From assembly GCA_002501855.1 (NCBI GenBank), contig DAOM01000256.1:1-23328 (forward strand): 23,328 nt of DNA, in the 5' to 3' direction. Origin of the DNA: Candidatus Nitrosopolaris nunavutensis (lineage in GTDB: Archaea; Thermoproteota; Nitrososphaeria; Nitrososphaerales; Nitrososphaeraceae). The notes under the pieces were generated by a model. The model had not been told where the DNA came from and ran no database searches. It saw only the letters and a program-made list of their open reading frames with translations. How positions within the stretch are numbered: the stretch's first letter is position 1; every line of letters begins with the position of its first letter. Of this stretch, positions 1-8,300 are shown one piece after another. The position numbers were made by a program, and so were the translations under genes.

Positions 1-34
1 TTTGTGGCCTTCCTCCCGGGAGGAAGGCCACAAA
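1..34. repeat. Perfect 34-bp palindrome at window edge
   Basis: Two 17-base arms, the left beginning TTTGTGGCC and the right ending GGCCACAAA, are exact reverse complements with no spacer; the centre is CCCGGG. The element starts at base 1, so it may continue to the left or lie at a contig end. As RNA it would make a very stable hairpin, but no T-run follows, so a terminator is not supported. A fold-back assembly artefact at a sequence end is an alternative. Confidence 0.85.
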
Positions 35-141
35 GTAGCCATCACCCTCTCAAATTCCTTGGCTAGGAATACTTCGACCTGTTGCTGGGTTTTAATCGAA
101 TGAATGATCTCTTTTCGTCCTATGCAGACGAGATTTTTCGC

Positions 142-446
142 TCATCGTTTCCTATTCGGTTTTAATCTATTCTCAAATTCTTCACGAGTAGGATAGTACG
201 GCTTACCTCGATGGTCTAAATCTATATGTTTTAAACGTTCGATATCAGCTGGAAAAGATTGGTCGCAGTAGAGGCATTCGAATCCAAGTACCTCGGCTAC
301 TCGGCTTGGCGCAGAAAATAAGAAATTAGGCGGTTCCGTGCTTTCGAATAATTTATTTTGTTCCTCAGTTCACCTGATGTATTTTCAATATCATTTCGTG
401 ATATTTTCGCTTCTGCTTCTACTTCCTTTGCCGCGATTAAAGACAA
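142..446 (-). pseudogene. Frameshifted small C2H2 zinc-finger protein gene
   Basis: On the minus strand, the frame ending at TGA 144-142 encodes about 75 residues that finish with a textbook C2H2 finger: CLYC, then 12 residues, then H-x4-H (HIDLDH), then a basic tail RLKPNRKR. This frame has no ATG, GTG or TTG start before an in-frame TGA upstream. A neighbouring frame, opening at TTG 446, encodes an alanine/glutamate-rich helix starting MSLIAAKEVEAEAK and runs into a stop near 304. Joining the two near 370-385 gives a protein of roughly 100 residues with a helix followed by a zinc finger. This looks like a single-base frameshift, either real decay or a sequencing error. The finger is seen directly; the joined gene is inference. 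The function is unknown, but nucleic-acid or protein binding would fit the finger. Confidence 0.45.
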
Positions 447-501
447 ACTATTCTACTCTATTCTAGGTGAGTGGGCCGCATTTAAGTGTCGTTATCAAAA
501 A

Positions 502-576
502 TGGGCCGGGTCGGATTCGAACCAACGACCCCCGCCATGTCAAGGCGGTATCTTAACCAGGCTAGACCACCGGCCC
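502..576 (-). tRNA. tRNA-Val (anticodon GAC)
   Basis: A complete 75-nt cloverleaf reads on the minus strand. The acceptor stem is GGGCCGG/CCGGCCC, the D arm is GTCT/AGAT, the anticodon stem is CCGCC/GGCGG around loop TTGACAT (anticodon GAC, valine), and the T arm is GTTGG/CCGAC around TTCGAAT. The discriminator base is A. CCA is not encoded. No intron is needed to fold it. A T-run (ATTTTTG) follows the 3' end and could act as the archaeal terminator. Confidence 0.95.
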
Positions 577-603
577 ACGAAAGCTCAAGTTTTCTTTGGA
601 TAG

Positions 604-616
604 CCTAAATATATAG
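604..616 (-). promoter_or_regulatory. TATA box for tRNA-Val
   Basis: The minus strand reads CTATATATTTAGG, an archaeal TBP-type box centred about 35 nt upstream of the mature tRNA 5' end. That predicts a start site near 585 and a short leader to be trimmed by RNase P. Confidence 0.6.
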
Positions 617-708
617 TCGCCTATAAAGTCAGATTAATGATTTTCATCGTGGTCGGCGTCTAAATACAGAAATTCGGATTAAAGGTACTGCGCAGCTAAA
701 AAGAATGC

Positions 709-720
709 TTTTTTTATCAA
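709..720 (+). promoter_or_regulatory. TATA-like box for the methyltransferase gene
   Basis: TTTTTTTATCAA is centred about 28 nt before ATG 745, which puts the expected start site at 742-743. The mRNA would be leaderless or nearly so. This supports ATG 745 over ATG 728, which is out of frame. Confidence 0.4.
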
Positions 721-744
721 TGTAACTATGGATCCTTATCATCG

Positions 745-1785
745 ATGATTTCTTATCAGGTTCTCCAAGGTAATTCTTATGATGTTGTGCGTGGACTTTT
801 TCCATATTCTATAGGCAAATACAGAGTTATTATCACGTCTCCACCATATTATGGCCAAAGACACTATGGTCAAGCTTTGGATGAGATCGGTCACGAAAAA
901 AACGCCGAGACATATATTAAAGAATTGGCAAAAATTTTTTCAATATGCAAAGATCTTCTTAGTGATGACGGGAGTCTGTGGCTCATTTGTGGTGATACAC
1001 GTAGGAATCATGGAAAGCTCATGATACCCCATAGACTAGCGCTTAAACTGGTTGAAACAGGCTATATATTCAGGGATGATATCATTTGGTACAAGAAAAA
1101 CAATGTTTCCAGTAGCTCCAAAGACAACTTTACACAAGCTTATGAAGTAATTCTATTTTTGTCCAAGAACGAAAAATGTTTCACCGCTATGAACAGAGTA
1201 AGAACCAAGGGTAACGAAGCAATAATGGGTAGGAATAAAACACCACCCTCACATTTGGTTCAATATGAACCTGTGAATAGAGACAAGGAAAAGATTGTTA
1301 AAATTCTGGCAATTATACACAATGCAAAATCTAAGACACCAATTGAAGAATTGCCCACAACAAGTGAGATATCTCTTGCATATGGATATGATCCAGAAAA
1401 ATACTGCCCAACATGTTACCGAAAATTTAAGCGTCATGCAACACGTAGAAGAATAGGGGGCCATAAGCACTACCCTATTTTTGCAGTATGTAATTCCAGT
1501 GGTAAGAATCCCGGTAATGTGTGGGAAATTGCTAATAGGGCACATTATGGAAACGAACATTTCGCCATATTTCCTGAAGCTTTGGTTTCTCGAATTCTCA
1601 AATTTGCTACAGAGAAGGGTGATTGGGTTCTTGATCCATTTGCAGGACGAGGAACGACCGGTATAGCATGTACCTACCTTGGAAGAAATTTTACAGGTAT
1701 AGACTTGTATGAAGAGAATGTTGTCAGAGCACAAAAAAATATTGCGTACGCAATGAGCGAGATCTATAAATTAAATGAAAAATGA
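745..1785 (+). CDS. Orphan beta-class DNA methyltransferase (N4-cytosine or N6-adenine)
   Basis: This 346-residue enzyme should transfer a methyl group from S-adenosylmethionine to the exocyclic amine of a DNA base. The catalytic motif IV TSPPYY is at residues 31-36, followed much later by VWEI (259-262) and the SAM-binding motif I DPFAGRGTTG (297-306). The order IV then I marks the beta class, and the S-P-P-Y form favours N4-cytosine. Between them lies a long variable region, the likely target-recognition part, holding CPTC (221-224), H231, H240, H242 and C249, which could bind zinc. No restriction endonuclease is nearby, so it looks like an orphan methylase. bluB follows 51 nt after the stop. 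The target site cannot be read from sequence. Confidence 0.88.
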   Translation: MISYQVLQGNSYDVVRGLFPYSIGKYRVIITSPPYYGQRHYGQALDEIGHEKNAETYIKELAKIFSICKDLLSDDGSLWLICGDTRRNHGKLMIPHRLALKLVETGYIFRDDIIWYKKNNVSSSSKDNFTQAYEVILFLSKNEKCFTAMNRVRTKGNEAIMGRNKTPPSHLVQYEPVNRDKEKIVKILAIIHNAKSKTPIEELPTTSEISLAYGYDPEKYCPTCYRKFKRHATRRRIGGHKHYPIFAVCNSSGKNPGNVWEIANRAHYGNEHFAIFPEALVSRILKFATEKGDWVLDPFAGRGTTGIACTYLGRNFTGIDLYEENVVRAQKNIAYAMSEIYKLNEK

Positions 1786-1836
1786 ATACCTCAGATCCAT
1801 AAATCTAATACGGGGAGCATTCTTCTACAATTTAGA

Positions 1837-2550
1837 ATGCGTCCCAACGATCCGTTTTCAGCATGCGAAAAAGATGGACTCTATAAGGCGATATTTTCGC
1901 GACGCGATGTCCGTTCTCATTTTATTAACAAAGAAATCCCCAATGATATACTCGCGAAGATTCTTAATGCTGCTCATCATGCACCATCGGTAGGGTTTTC
2001 ACAACCTTGGAATTTCATTTTGATAAAGGCTAACGAAATTAGGCAGCAGGTCAAAGATTCCTTTGTTATAGAGCGAGAGAAATCAGTCTCTATGCTCGAT
2101 AGTGATAAAGTAAAGCAGAAAAGATATCTTTCACTTAAGCTTGAGGGAATAATGGACTCTGCTATCAATATTTGCGTTACGTACGACCCTACAAGGTTTG
2201 GACCATTTGTACTCGGTAGAACCTCGATTGCAGAAACAGGCGTATATAGTGTGTGTTGCGCAATTCAAAATCTCTGGCTCGCTGCTAGGTCTGAAGGAAT
2301 TGGAATCGGTTGGGTAAGTATTCTCGCAAACGAAGATCTTCAGAGAATCCTATCAATTCCAGATTTTGTTAGACCTGTGGCATACTTGTGTTTAGGTTAC
2401 GTAAGCGAATTTTCAGATAAACCGGACCTTGAAAAAACCGGCTGGCTACCCCGGATGGGATTGGAAGAGGTTATCTGCTTCGAACGATGGGGTAGCCACA
2501 AGACTGACTCGTGGAAACAATTCTATGAAACTATCAGTAAAATCAACTAA
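1837..2550 (+). CDS. bluB: 5,6-dimethylbenzimidazole synthase BluB
   Basis: BluB is a flavin-destroying member of the nitroreductase fold. It uses O2 to cleave reduced FMN into 5,6-dimethylbenzimidazole, the lower ligand of vitamin B12. The 237 residues match the family length. Visible family features are SRRDVR (21-26, flavin site, with the aspartate the family needs), APSVGFSQPWNF (49-60), the long helix YSVCCAIQNLWLAAR (137-151), GWVSI (158-162) containing the conserved serine, and the C-terminal PDLEKTGW (196-203). Ammonia-oxidising archaea are known cobalamin producers, so the gene fits the organism. It sits 51 nt downstream of the methyltransferase in the same direction and could be co-transcribed; no other cobalamin gene is visible in the window. 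Confidence 0.92.
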   Translation: MRPNDPFSACEKDGLYKAIFSRRDVRSHFINKEIPNDILAKILNAAHHAPSVGFSQPWNFILIKANEIRQQVKDSFVIEREKSVSMLDSDKVKQKRYLSLKLEGIMDSAINICVTYDPTRFGPFVLGRTSIAETGVYSVCCAIQNLWLAARSEGIGIGWVSILANEDLQRILSIPDFVRPVAYLCLGYVSEFSDKPDLEKTGWLPRMGLEEVICFERWGSHKTDSWKQFYETISKIN

Positions 2551-2725
2551 TTCGTACCTTTAACTATTACAAGTTCGACAGCCCATATTGTTTCATCTTC
2601 CTGTGGCTTAATGCTGAATGTATTTTTGCTAAGCAAATAATTCGTACCGGCTAAAAATTTTAATATGCGCCGACTAAAAGCACGACTCTTTTAATAGCAC
2701 TTTCTGAAATAAGCATTGTCAGCAT
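2547..2725 (-). pseudogene. Small frameshifted gene, unknown function
   Basis: On the minus strand, a frame ending at TAG 2549-2547 encodes a coding-like stretch (SRRILKFLAGTNYLLSKN, then EDETIWAVELVIVKGTN) but has no start codon after its upstream stop. A second frame from ATG 2725 (or ATG 2716) encodes MLTMLISESAIK and runs into a stop. One extra A in the AAAA run near 2691 would join them into a protein of about 59 residues. The end overlaps the bluB stop by 4 nt, tail to tail. The family was not recognised. The alternative is chance open frames. Confidence 0.35.
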
Positions 2726-2753
2726 ACAATAAAAGGTAATGTGTTACAGGGAA

Positions 2754-2761
2754 CGTATAAG
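2754..2761 (+). promoter_or_regulatory. TATA box before the PDE-like gene, with G8 tract in the leader
   Basis: CGTATAAG is centred about 48 nt before ATG 2805, placing the start site near 2784 at the head of an eight-G run (2783-2790). The G-rich leader GGGGGGTGTGA partly resembles an archaeal ribosome-binding site (GGAGGTGA). Confidence 0.4.
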
Positions 2762-2804
2762 TGTTGAAATTAGAGCAGATATGGGGGGGGTGTGAAATGT
2801 CTGT

Positions 2805-5255
2805 ATGAATGAACGCCATCGTGATTCATACATTTCCGCGAACTCATTTAGCCTACTATATAATGATCTTGCTCGATGGTTATCCATCACACTTGTCTTT
2901 ACTGGCATGTTATCTACTGGCTGGTTCGGAATTCCTCTTGTGCCGCGATATCTAGCATTAAACCAGGTTGACATTGAAGCCAGTTTATTCACATTATTCA
3001 GTGCTCTTGGCAGTATCTGGGGAGTAATGGCGTACCAGGAGTTCTCTAGAACTGGAGATCTAGTTAAAGCAGCAAGAGATCTGGCCAGAAAGCTTGATCC
3101 TATAATAGGTGACTATGAATATCATTCCTATAATCCTGAAACCAAAGAATATGAAAATGGTTACGTCCCTCTCGGTCCAATAGACTTTTGGGACAAAGAA
3201 ACCCAGGCTCCAAGCTGGCTTGACAAGGGAAAGTACTGGCACATTTTACTTGGACTCCAAGTCGCCAAGAGAGAAGTGATATTACAAGTTGTGAAGGACC
3301 AGGATTTGCCGTTTACATCCGGGAAGATGAACATCGCGGTTACATACAAGGAATTGAATCAGGGTGGTGGTGCTTCTTTTCTCCGTAGTGTATCGCGAAG
3401 AAATTATCGTTACAGGGTCAAGATCCCTCAATGGTCCGTAATGAACACCGAACGTGTGAGATTTGTGGAACAGAAAGAACGATTGAGCCTTGACGGCCCG
3501 CAATTGAATTATTTAATTGCTGACCTCAACAAAAATCTCGTACGTACTGCAGATGAAATTATCGAGCGTGAAAAACCTAGGATACGATATCCGTGGCCGA
3601 CGACGACATATGGAATTTACCTTATCAAAAGTTTGCCGCTTCAAGTTATTTACAGACGAGCCACACGACACTTTCCGGGCCTAAAAAAACGTATAATCAA
3701 TGATACAAATGAGAACCTTGCCAATGTGCAAGACGATGAATTGGCTGCCGCCGTAATAGAATTAGCGACACAGAAAGGATTATCGGATGATCGAATAGAC
3801 AATTTGCGCATACTTATGCTTTTCCTTAAAAATGCATATTCCAAACAGGGGATTGGAGAGGGCTCAAGCGAATATCATAATTTCCATCATAGTCTTGAGG
3901 TAAGCTACATGAGTTTGCAGATGATGCCAAAGGAGTTTCGTAAGTACAATTTCAGCTCAGGAGATTATGAATTAATTCTTGTAGCTTCCCTCCTGCATGA
4001 TTATGATCCTGCGCAAGCGTATTCTTCAACGGAAGACGGGGACATGAAGGCGCCAAAAGGTCCTAAGGTTACGAGGACAATTAATGAGATATGCACAACA
4101 AAAATTCATGATGCCTATTTTACAATGAATAGAATTGATTTTGAGGATTATTTTCGAGAGTATAAACCTGCATTATCGCCAGCTATAGAATTCGTAACCA
4201 CCCACCCCGAATATCTCAAGCCAGAACAAAAAAAACCCATTGAAAGTATTATTGTAGAAGCCTTGATCTGGCGCACAGATTTCCCATATCTTAAACAAAA
4301 ACATTCTCAAGAAAGGTTCACGCAGCTCTTAGCCGAACTCGAGAACCAAGGAGAGGATTTCGATAAAATCCAATCAATTGGTGAAATTCTATGGCTTTCA
4401 GATCTGTCTGTAACCTATATGAGTTCAGATCCGATCAGGGCTTGGGATAGAGTTAGTAATCTCTATGATGAGCTATATCTTCCAAGAGTCGAGGCTGTTT
4501 CTAGAACTGATGCATTCTTTTCAGATTTTGCTGAAGTCGACTCTTTCAAAGAATTAATCCGCGATCGTCATTTTCCTGATATTTTCAGGCAAAGATGGAA
4601 TATGATCTATCAGTTTTTCCATGAGGGCAATCCTTCGACGCAACTTAGCAGGACAATTAGCATGGCAATAAAATTGTATATTAAGGTTAATGTCGAAATT
4701 CGCATGAGTCGTTGTGAGGTTTTGAAAGAAATTGCTGTGAATAATTGGGCGGAGTATTTTATTGCTATTGGTAAAGATCAAAAGGAGGTACTCAAAGCAA
4801 AATCAGAGTTTGCTGACTTAGATCCTCCTAATGCATCTTCGTTCTGGGGAGATTCTCAAAAACTTCTGACAAATATTGCGGACAAGTCAATCGATAATTT
4901 CTTGCTAATCTTGTCTCAAAATTTTGATCCCCTTAATACTATCCAAGAAAAATTATCCGACAGATCCATATTTGCGGTACTCCCATTAAAATTAGTAGAT
5001 TCAGGTACATTGCAAATTCTTACCGACTTGCAAAAGGATACTGGGCAGTATAAAGAACTCATAAATATTGTACTTGATAGTGGCTTTGAGATAGATCTGG
5101 TCAAATCGACGAAGGTATATTTCAAAATAGACAGCAAATATCCTGGATTCACACAAGGAAGAATACCTCAAGTCCTCATCTTCCGCCCAAAGCAGAAACC
5201 GGCCCCTCTCGCTAGCCAGAAAAATAACGAAGATCGAGGAACAACGATAGCCTGA
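2805..5255 (+). CDS. Membrane-anchored class I phosphodiesterase-like HD protein
   Basis: This 816-residue protein has two N-terminal hydrophobic segments (about 24-46 and 60-78), a long middle region, and an HD-superfamily core. The core has YHNFHH (357-362), SLLHDYDP (395-402), an ALIWRTDF stretch (486-493) and LWLSDLS (529-535). The order H-N-x-x-H, H-D, T-D, then a downstream D is that of eukaryote-type class I cyclic-nucleotide phosphodiesterases, where these residues hold two metal ions. The usual H-P-G after the H-D motif is replaced by DPAQAY. The last 130 or so residues have no recognised domain. The likely role is a membrane-bound cytoplasmic metal phosphohydrolase; the substrate is unknown. 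It is flanked by non-coding gaps and appears monocistronic. The HD motif match is seen directly; PDE activity is inferred. Confidence 0.65.
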   Translation: MNERHRDSYISANSFSLLYNDLARWLSITLVFTGMLSTGWFGIPLVPRYLALNQVDIEASLFTLFSALGSIWGVMAYQEFSRTGDLVKAARDLARKLDPIIGDYEYHSYNPETKEYENGYVPLGPIDFWDKETQAPSWLDKGKYWHILLGLQVAKREVILQVVKDQDLPFTSGKMNIAVTYKELNQGGGASFLRSVSRRNYRYRVKIPQWSVMNTERVRFVEQKERLSLDGPQLNYLIADLNKNLVRTADEIIEREKPRIRYPWPTTTYGIYLIKSLPLQVIYRRATRHFPGLKKRIINDTNENLANVQDDELAAAVIELATQKGLSDDRIDNLRILMLFLKNAYSKQGIGEGSSEYHNFHHSLEVSYMSLQMMPKEFRKYNFSSGDYELILVASLLHDYDPAQAYSSTEDGDMKAPKGPKVTRTINEICTTKIHDAYFTMNRIDFEDYFREYKPALSPAIEFVTTHPEYLKPEQKKPIESIIVEALIWRTDFPYLKQKHSQERFTQLLAELENQGEDFDKIQSIGEILWLSDLSVTYMSSDPIRAWDRVSNLYDELYLPRVEAVSRTDAFFSDFAEVDSFKELIRDRHFPDIFRQRWNMIYQFFHEGNPSTQLSRTISMAIKLYIKVNVEIRMSRCEVLKEIAVNNWAEYFIAIGKDQKEVLKAKSEFADLDPPNASSFWGDSQKLLTNIADKSIDNFLLILSQNFDPLNTIQEKLSDRSIFAVLPLKLVDSGTLQILTDLQKDTGQYKELINIVLDSGFEIDLVKSTKVYFKIDSKYPGFTQGRIPQVLIFRPKQKPAPLASQKNNEDRGTTIA

Positions 5256-5328
5256 AGGCAGCTTTCCACGAAAGGCAATACGGGGCATAAAATATTTTAC
5301 AAAAAGGAGATGGCTTGTATTCTACAAC

Positions 5329-5338
5329 ATATAATTAG
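5329..5338 (+). promoter_or_regulatory. TATA box for smc
   Basis: CATATAATTA is centred about 33 nt before the TTG start at 5366, predicting a start site near 5359 and a leader of only a few bases. There is no Shine-Dalgarno sequence. Confidence 0.5.
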
Positions 5339-5365
5339 ACCCCTAATCTCAATACTAGTCACTCT

Positions 5366-8300
5366 TTGGTTCACATTAAAAAACTTGAGGTTTATGGGTT
5401 TAAGTCGTTCGGGTTTAGGAATACTGTACTAAACTTTGAGAAAGGACTTGTAGCAATCACTGGTCCCAATGGGTCTGGAAAAAGTAACATTTTGGATGCA
5501 ATAATGTTCGCTATAGGCGAAACCAGCCCGAAAGTCTTGCGTGTCGATAAGTTCCAATCGTTATTTCATGACAGTCAGAACAGCTCTACAAGGCTCATTC
5601 GAGCGAGTTTAAATTTTGACAATTCAGATAGGGGAATACCAGTAGATTCTGATTCAGTCACTGTAACAAGAGAGATGGAAGGACAAACAGGTGAGAGCCA
5701 GTACTATCTTAATAAAAAGAGAGTGACCAAGACTACTTTGGTAGAATTATTAGAAATTGTGCTTGCAACCTCAAATAAACTTAATATCATTCAGCAGGGG
5801 ATGATAACTCGCATTTCCGAATTAAATTCTGAAGACCGTAGAAAAATTATCGAGGATATCATCGGACTATCATATTTTGATGAGAAAAAAAATGAAGCGC
5901 TTAAGCAACTCGAGGAATCTGACCGTCGCCTCGACGTTGCCATGGCTCGCATCGACGAAATACGAAAGCGAATTGATGGCTTGGAAGAGGAAAGAAATGA
6001 CCAATTAAGATATAAACACCTAGAGTCTGACCTCGAAAAGTTCAAAGCGGTAAAGGTTTCCAATACCGTAAGGACAATCAGAAGCAATTTGAAGTCAAAA
6101 ACGGAGCTTCTAAACTCAAACGTCCTACGCTCAAAAGACCTAACCATGCAGATAGAAAAAAACAATTCAGAAGTAGAGAAGATGGAGTCAGAAAAGCTAA
6201 AACTTATCCAAGAAGCGGATATTGCAACTAGGACTAAAATGGAAATAGGAACTAGTGTAACACATTTAGTTTACGATTCGGAAAGGAAAAGAGCATTGAT
6301 TAAGGAGACAGAACAGCGATTGATTCAGATTGAAAGGCGCATTGCTTCTCTCGAGATAGAAAAGCAAAATATTAACCAGAAAATAGAGAATTTACATCTC
6401 CAGATAGAGGAAAAGAAAACCCGTGTTGATGAAAGGTATGGAAGGTTATCTATTCTAAAATCTGATTTAGCTGCGATGAGTTCGCAGATAGACGAATTGT
6501 CAACGAGTGCCAATAGATATGCTGAAATCAGAGGAAAACTAGAAGGCCGGCACAATAAGCTACATGAAGTTAAGAACCATCTAGACGTTTCAATAGCTAG
6601 GTTGGAGGAAAAAATGATAATAGTGACAGGTAGAGCCAACAGCCTTGATTCAGGAAATCTAGAGTTAAAAACTAATATTGAGAAAAACAACCAACTCCAT
6701 AACGATCTTTGCATCACCCTAGACTCCGAGAAGGCTAAATTGGATACTGCGAGCGGCCTGATTGATAACCTAAAAAAAATGAAAGCCACTTTACAAACCA
6801 ATCTCAAGACATCGACGAACCTCCTGTCAACCGCAGACACTTTTACTATAAAATACGAGGTAAAGGCTTCCACCGCCAAAAATGCCATGACCGAAGATAT
6901 TGCCATAGCGGAATTGATGAAGATGTCGAATGAGTTTGGAATCGAGGGACTGGTCCACAATATAATAACGTGGAACAAAAATTACGAGAGGGCTGTTCTA
7001 GCGGCGGGTTCAGAATGGATGAAAGCATTTGTCGTCGACAGTGTCCAATCGATGATCTCGATTGCTGAATATGCTAAAAAAACAAAATTGCCACGCCTTA
7101 AGGTCATTCCATTGGAGATTGTGCGTAATGTTAAAAGGTCTTACATTCCTGATGGTGATCCTAATATAGTTGGTAGCCTTGCTGATTTCGTAAATTCTGA
7201 CTACAAGGAACTGCCAGATTTCCTTTTTGGAAATACCGCTCTTGTGAAGAATCCGACTTCTGCGTACCTTTTAGCTAGAGAGGGCTGCAGAGCGGTCTCG
7301 GTAGGGGGAGAGCTTTTCGAACCTTCAGTAGCATCTATGTCAGCAGATTTTGGGTCTACAATTTCTGATCTAACGCATGCACTTCTTCTCAGTAATTCTA
7401 TTGACATTCTAAGAAATTTGCTAACTAAATTGAGGAGATTAATTGAGGAGAAAGATAATGACCTCAGACAAATTGTACTAAGAATCGATCGTTCAGAATC
7501 TGAAAAATTTGAAATAGAGAGAAAAATAGCTAATTTAGGTACACAAATTTCTAATTTAGCGATGCTCGTTCATGAAGACGAAAAAAAACTTGAGCAACTT
7601 ACTTTGGAAGATATTACCGTTCACTCGCAATATGAATCCATAACACTCGAGTTAGATGGATGGCGCAGACGCTTGGCATTGGTCGGGTTAACGATAGAGC
7701 GTGTTTGCCAAAGAATGGAAGGCGTGGCCGATGTTTCTATCAGAAGCCAATTAGGACAAATGAATGCAAAAAGGGGTCAAATTTTAGGTTCTATAGATGC
7801 AGACAATCTTGACTTACAAGACATACTTACATCTTCACAAGTACTGAAAAATGAGATTGGAATGGCAGTGGAACGATTAAAAACCTTGAAAGAGGAAACT
7901 AGTGAACTAGAAACTGAAAGGAAAGAGAAGATTGTCCAAGCGGATGAATTAAAATTTAATATGGCTTCTATCGAATCGAGGCTTCAAATGGAGAGAGACC
8001 GAGAACAGCAAGTAATAGATTCTGCAGGAACTTCAGTTGGTAAGTTACAAGTATACGAGCAAAAAATAAAGGCGCTAAAGGAAAATGAAAGAAAGCTTTC
8101 CAAAGAAAATAGTTCCCTTGAAAAAGATATTGCATTAGTGGGTAAAGATATATCGGATCTTAATTCCGAGGAATCATCTCTAATCAATAATCTTAGGTTG
8201 CTCGGATGCGAAGATTTGCTAGAGGCGTTTGACGTTGATACGATTATAGGAGAATTAACAGCCGAGTTTGATACAATAAAAACTCGAATCAATCTACTCG

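Noticed and set aside
6325..6978. Long minus-strand frame inside smc.
   Set aside because: It is the antisense shadow of the SMC coiled coil; codon pattern and motifs belong to the plus strand.
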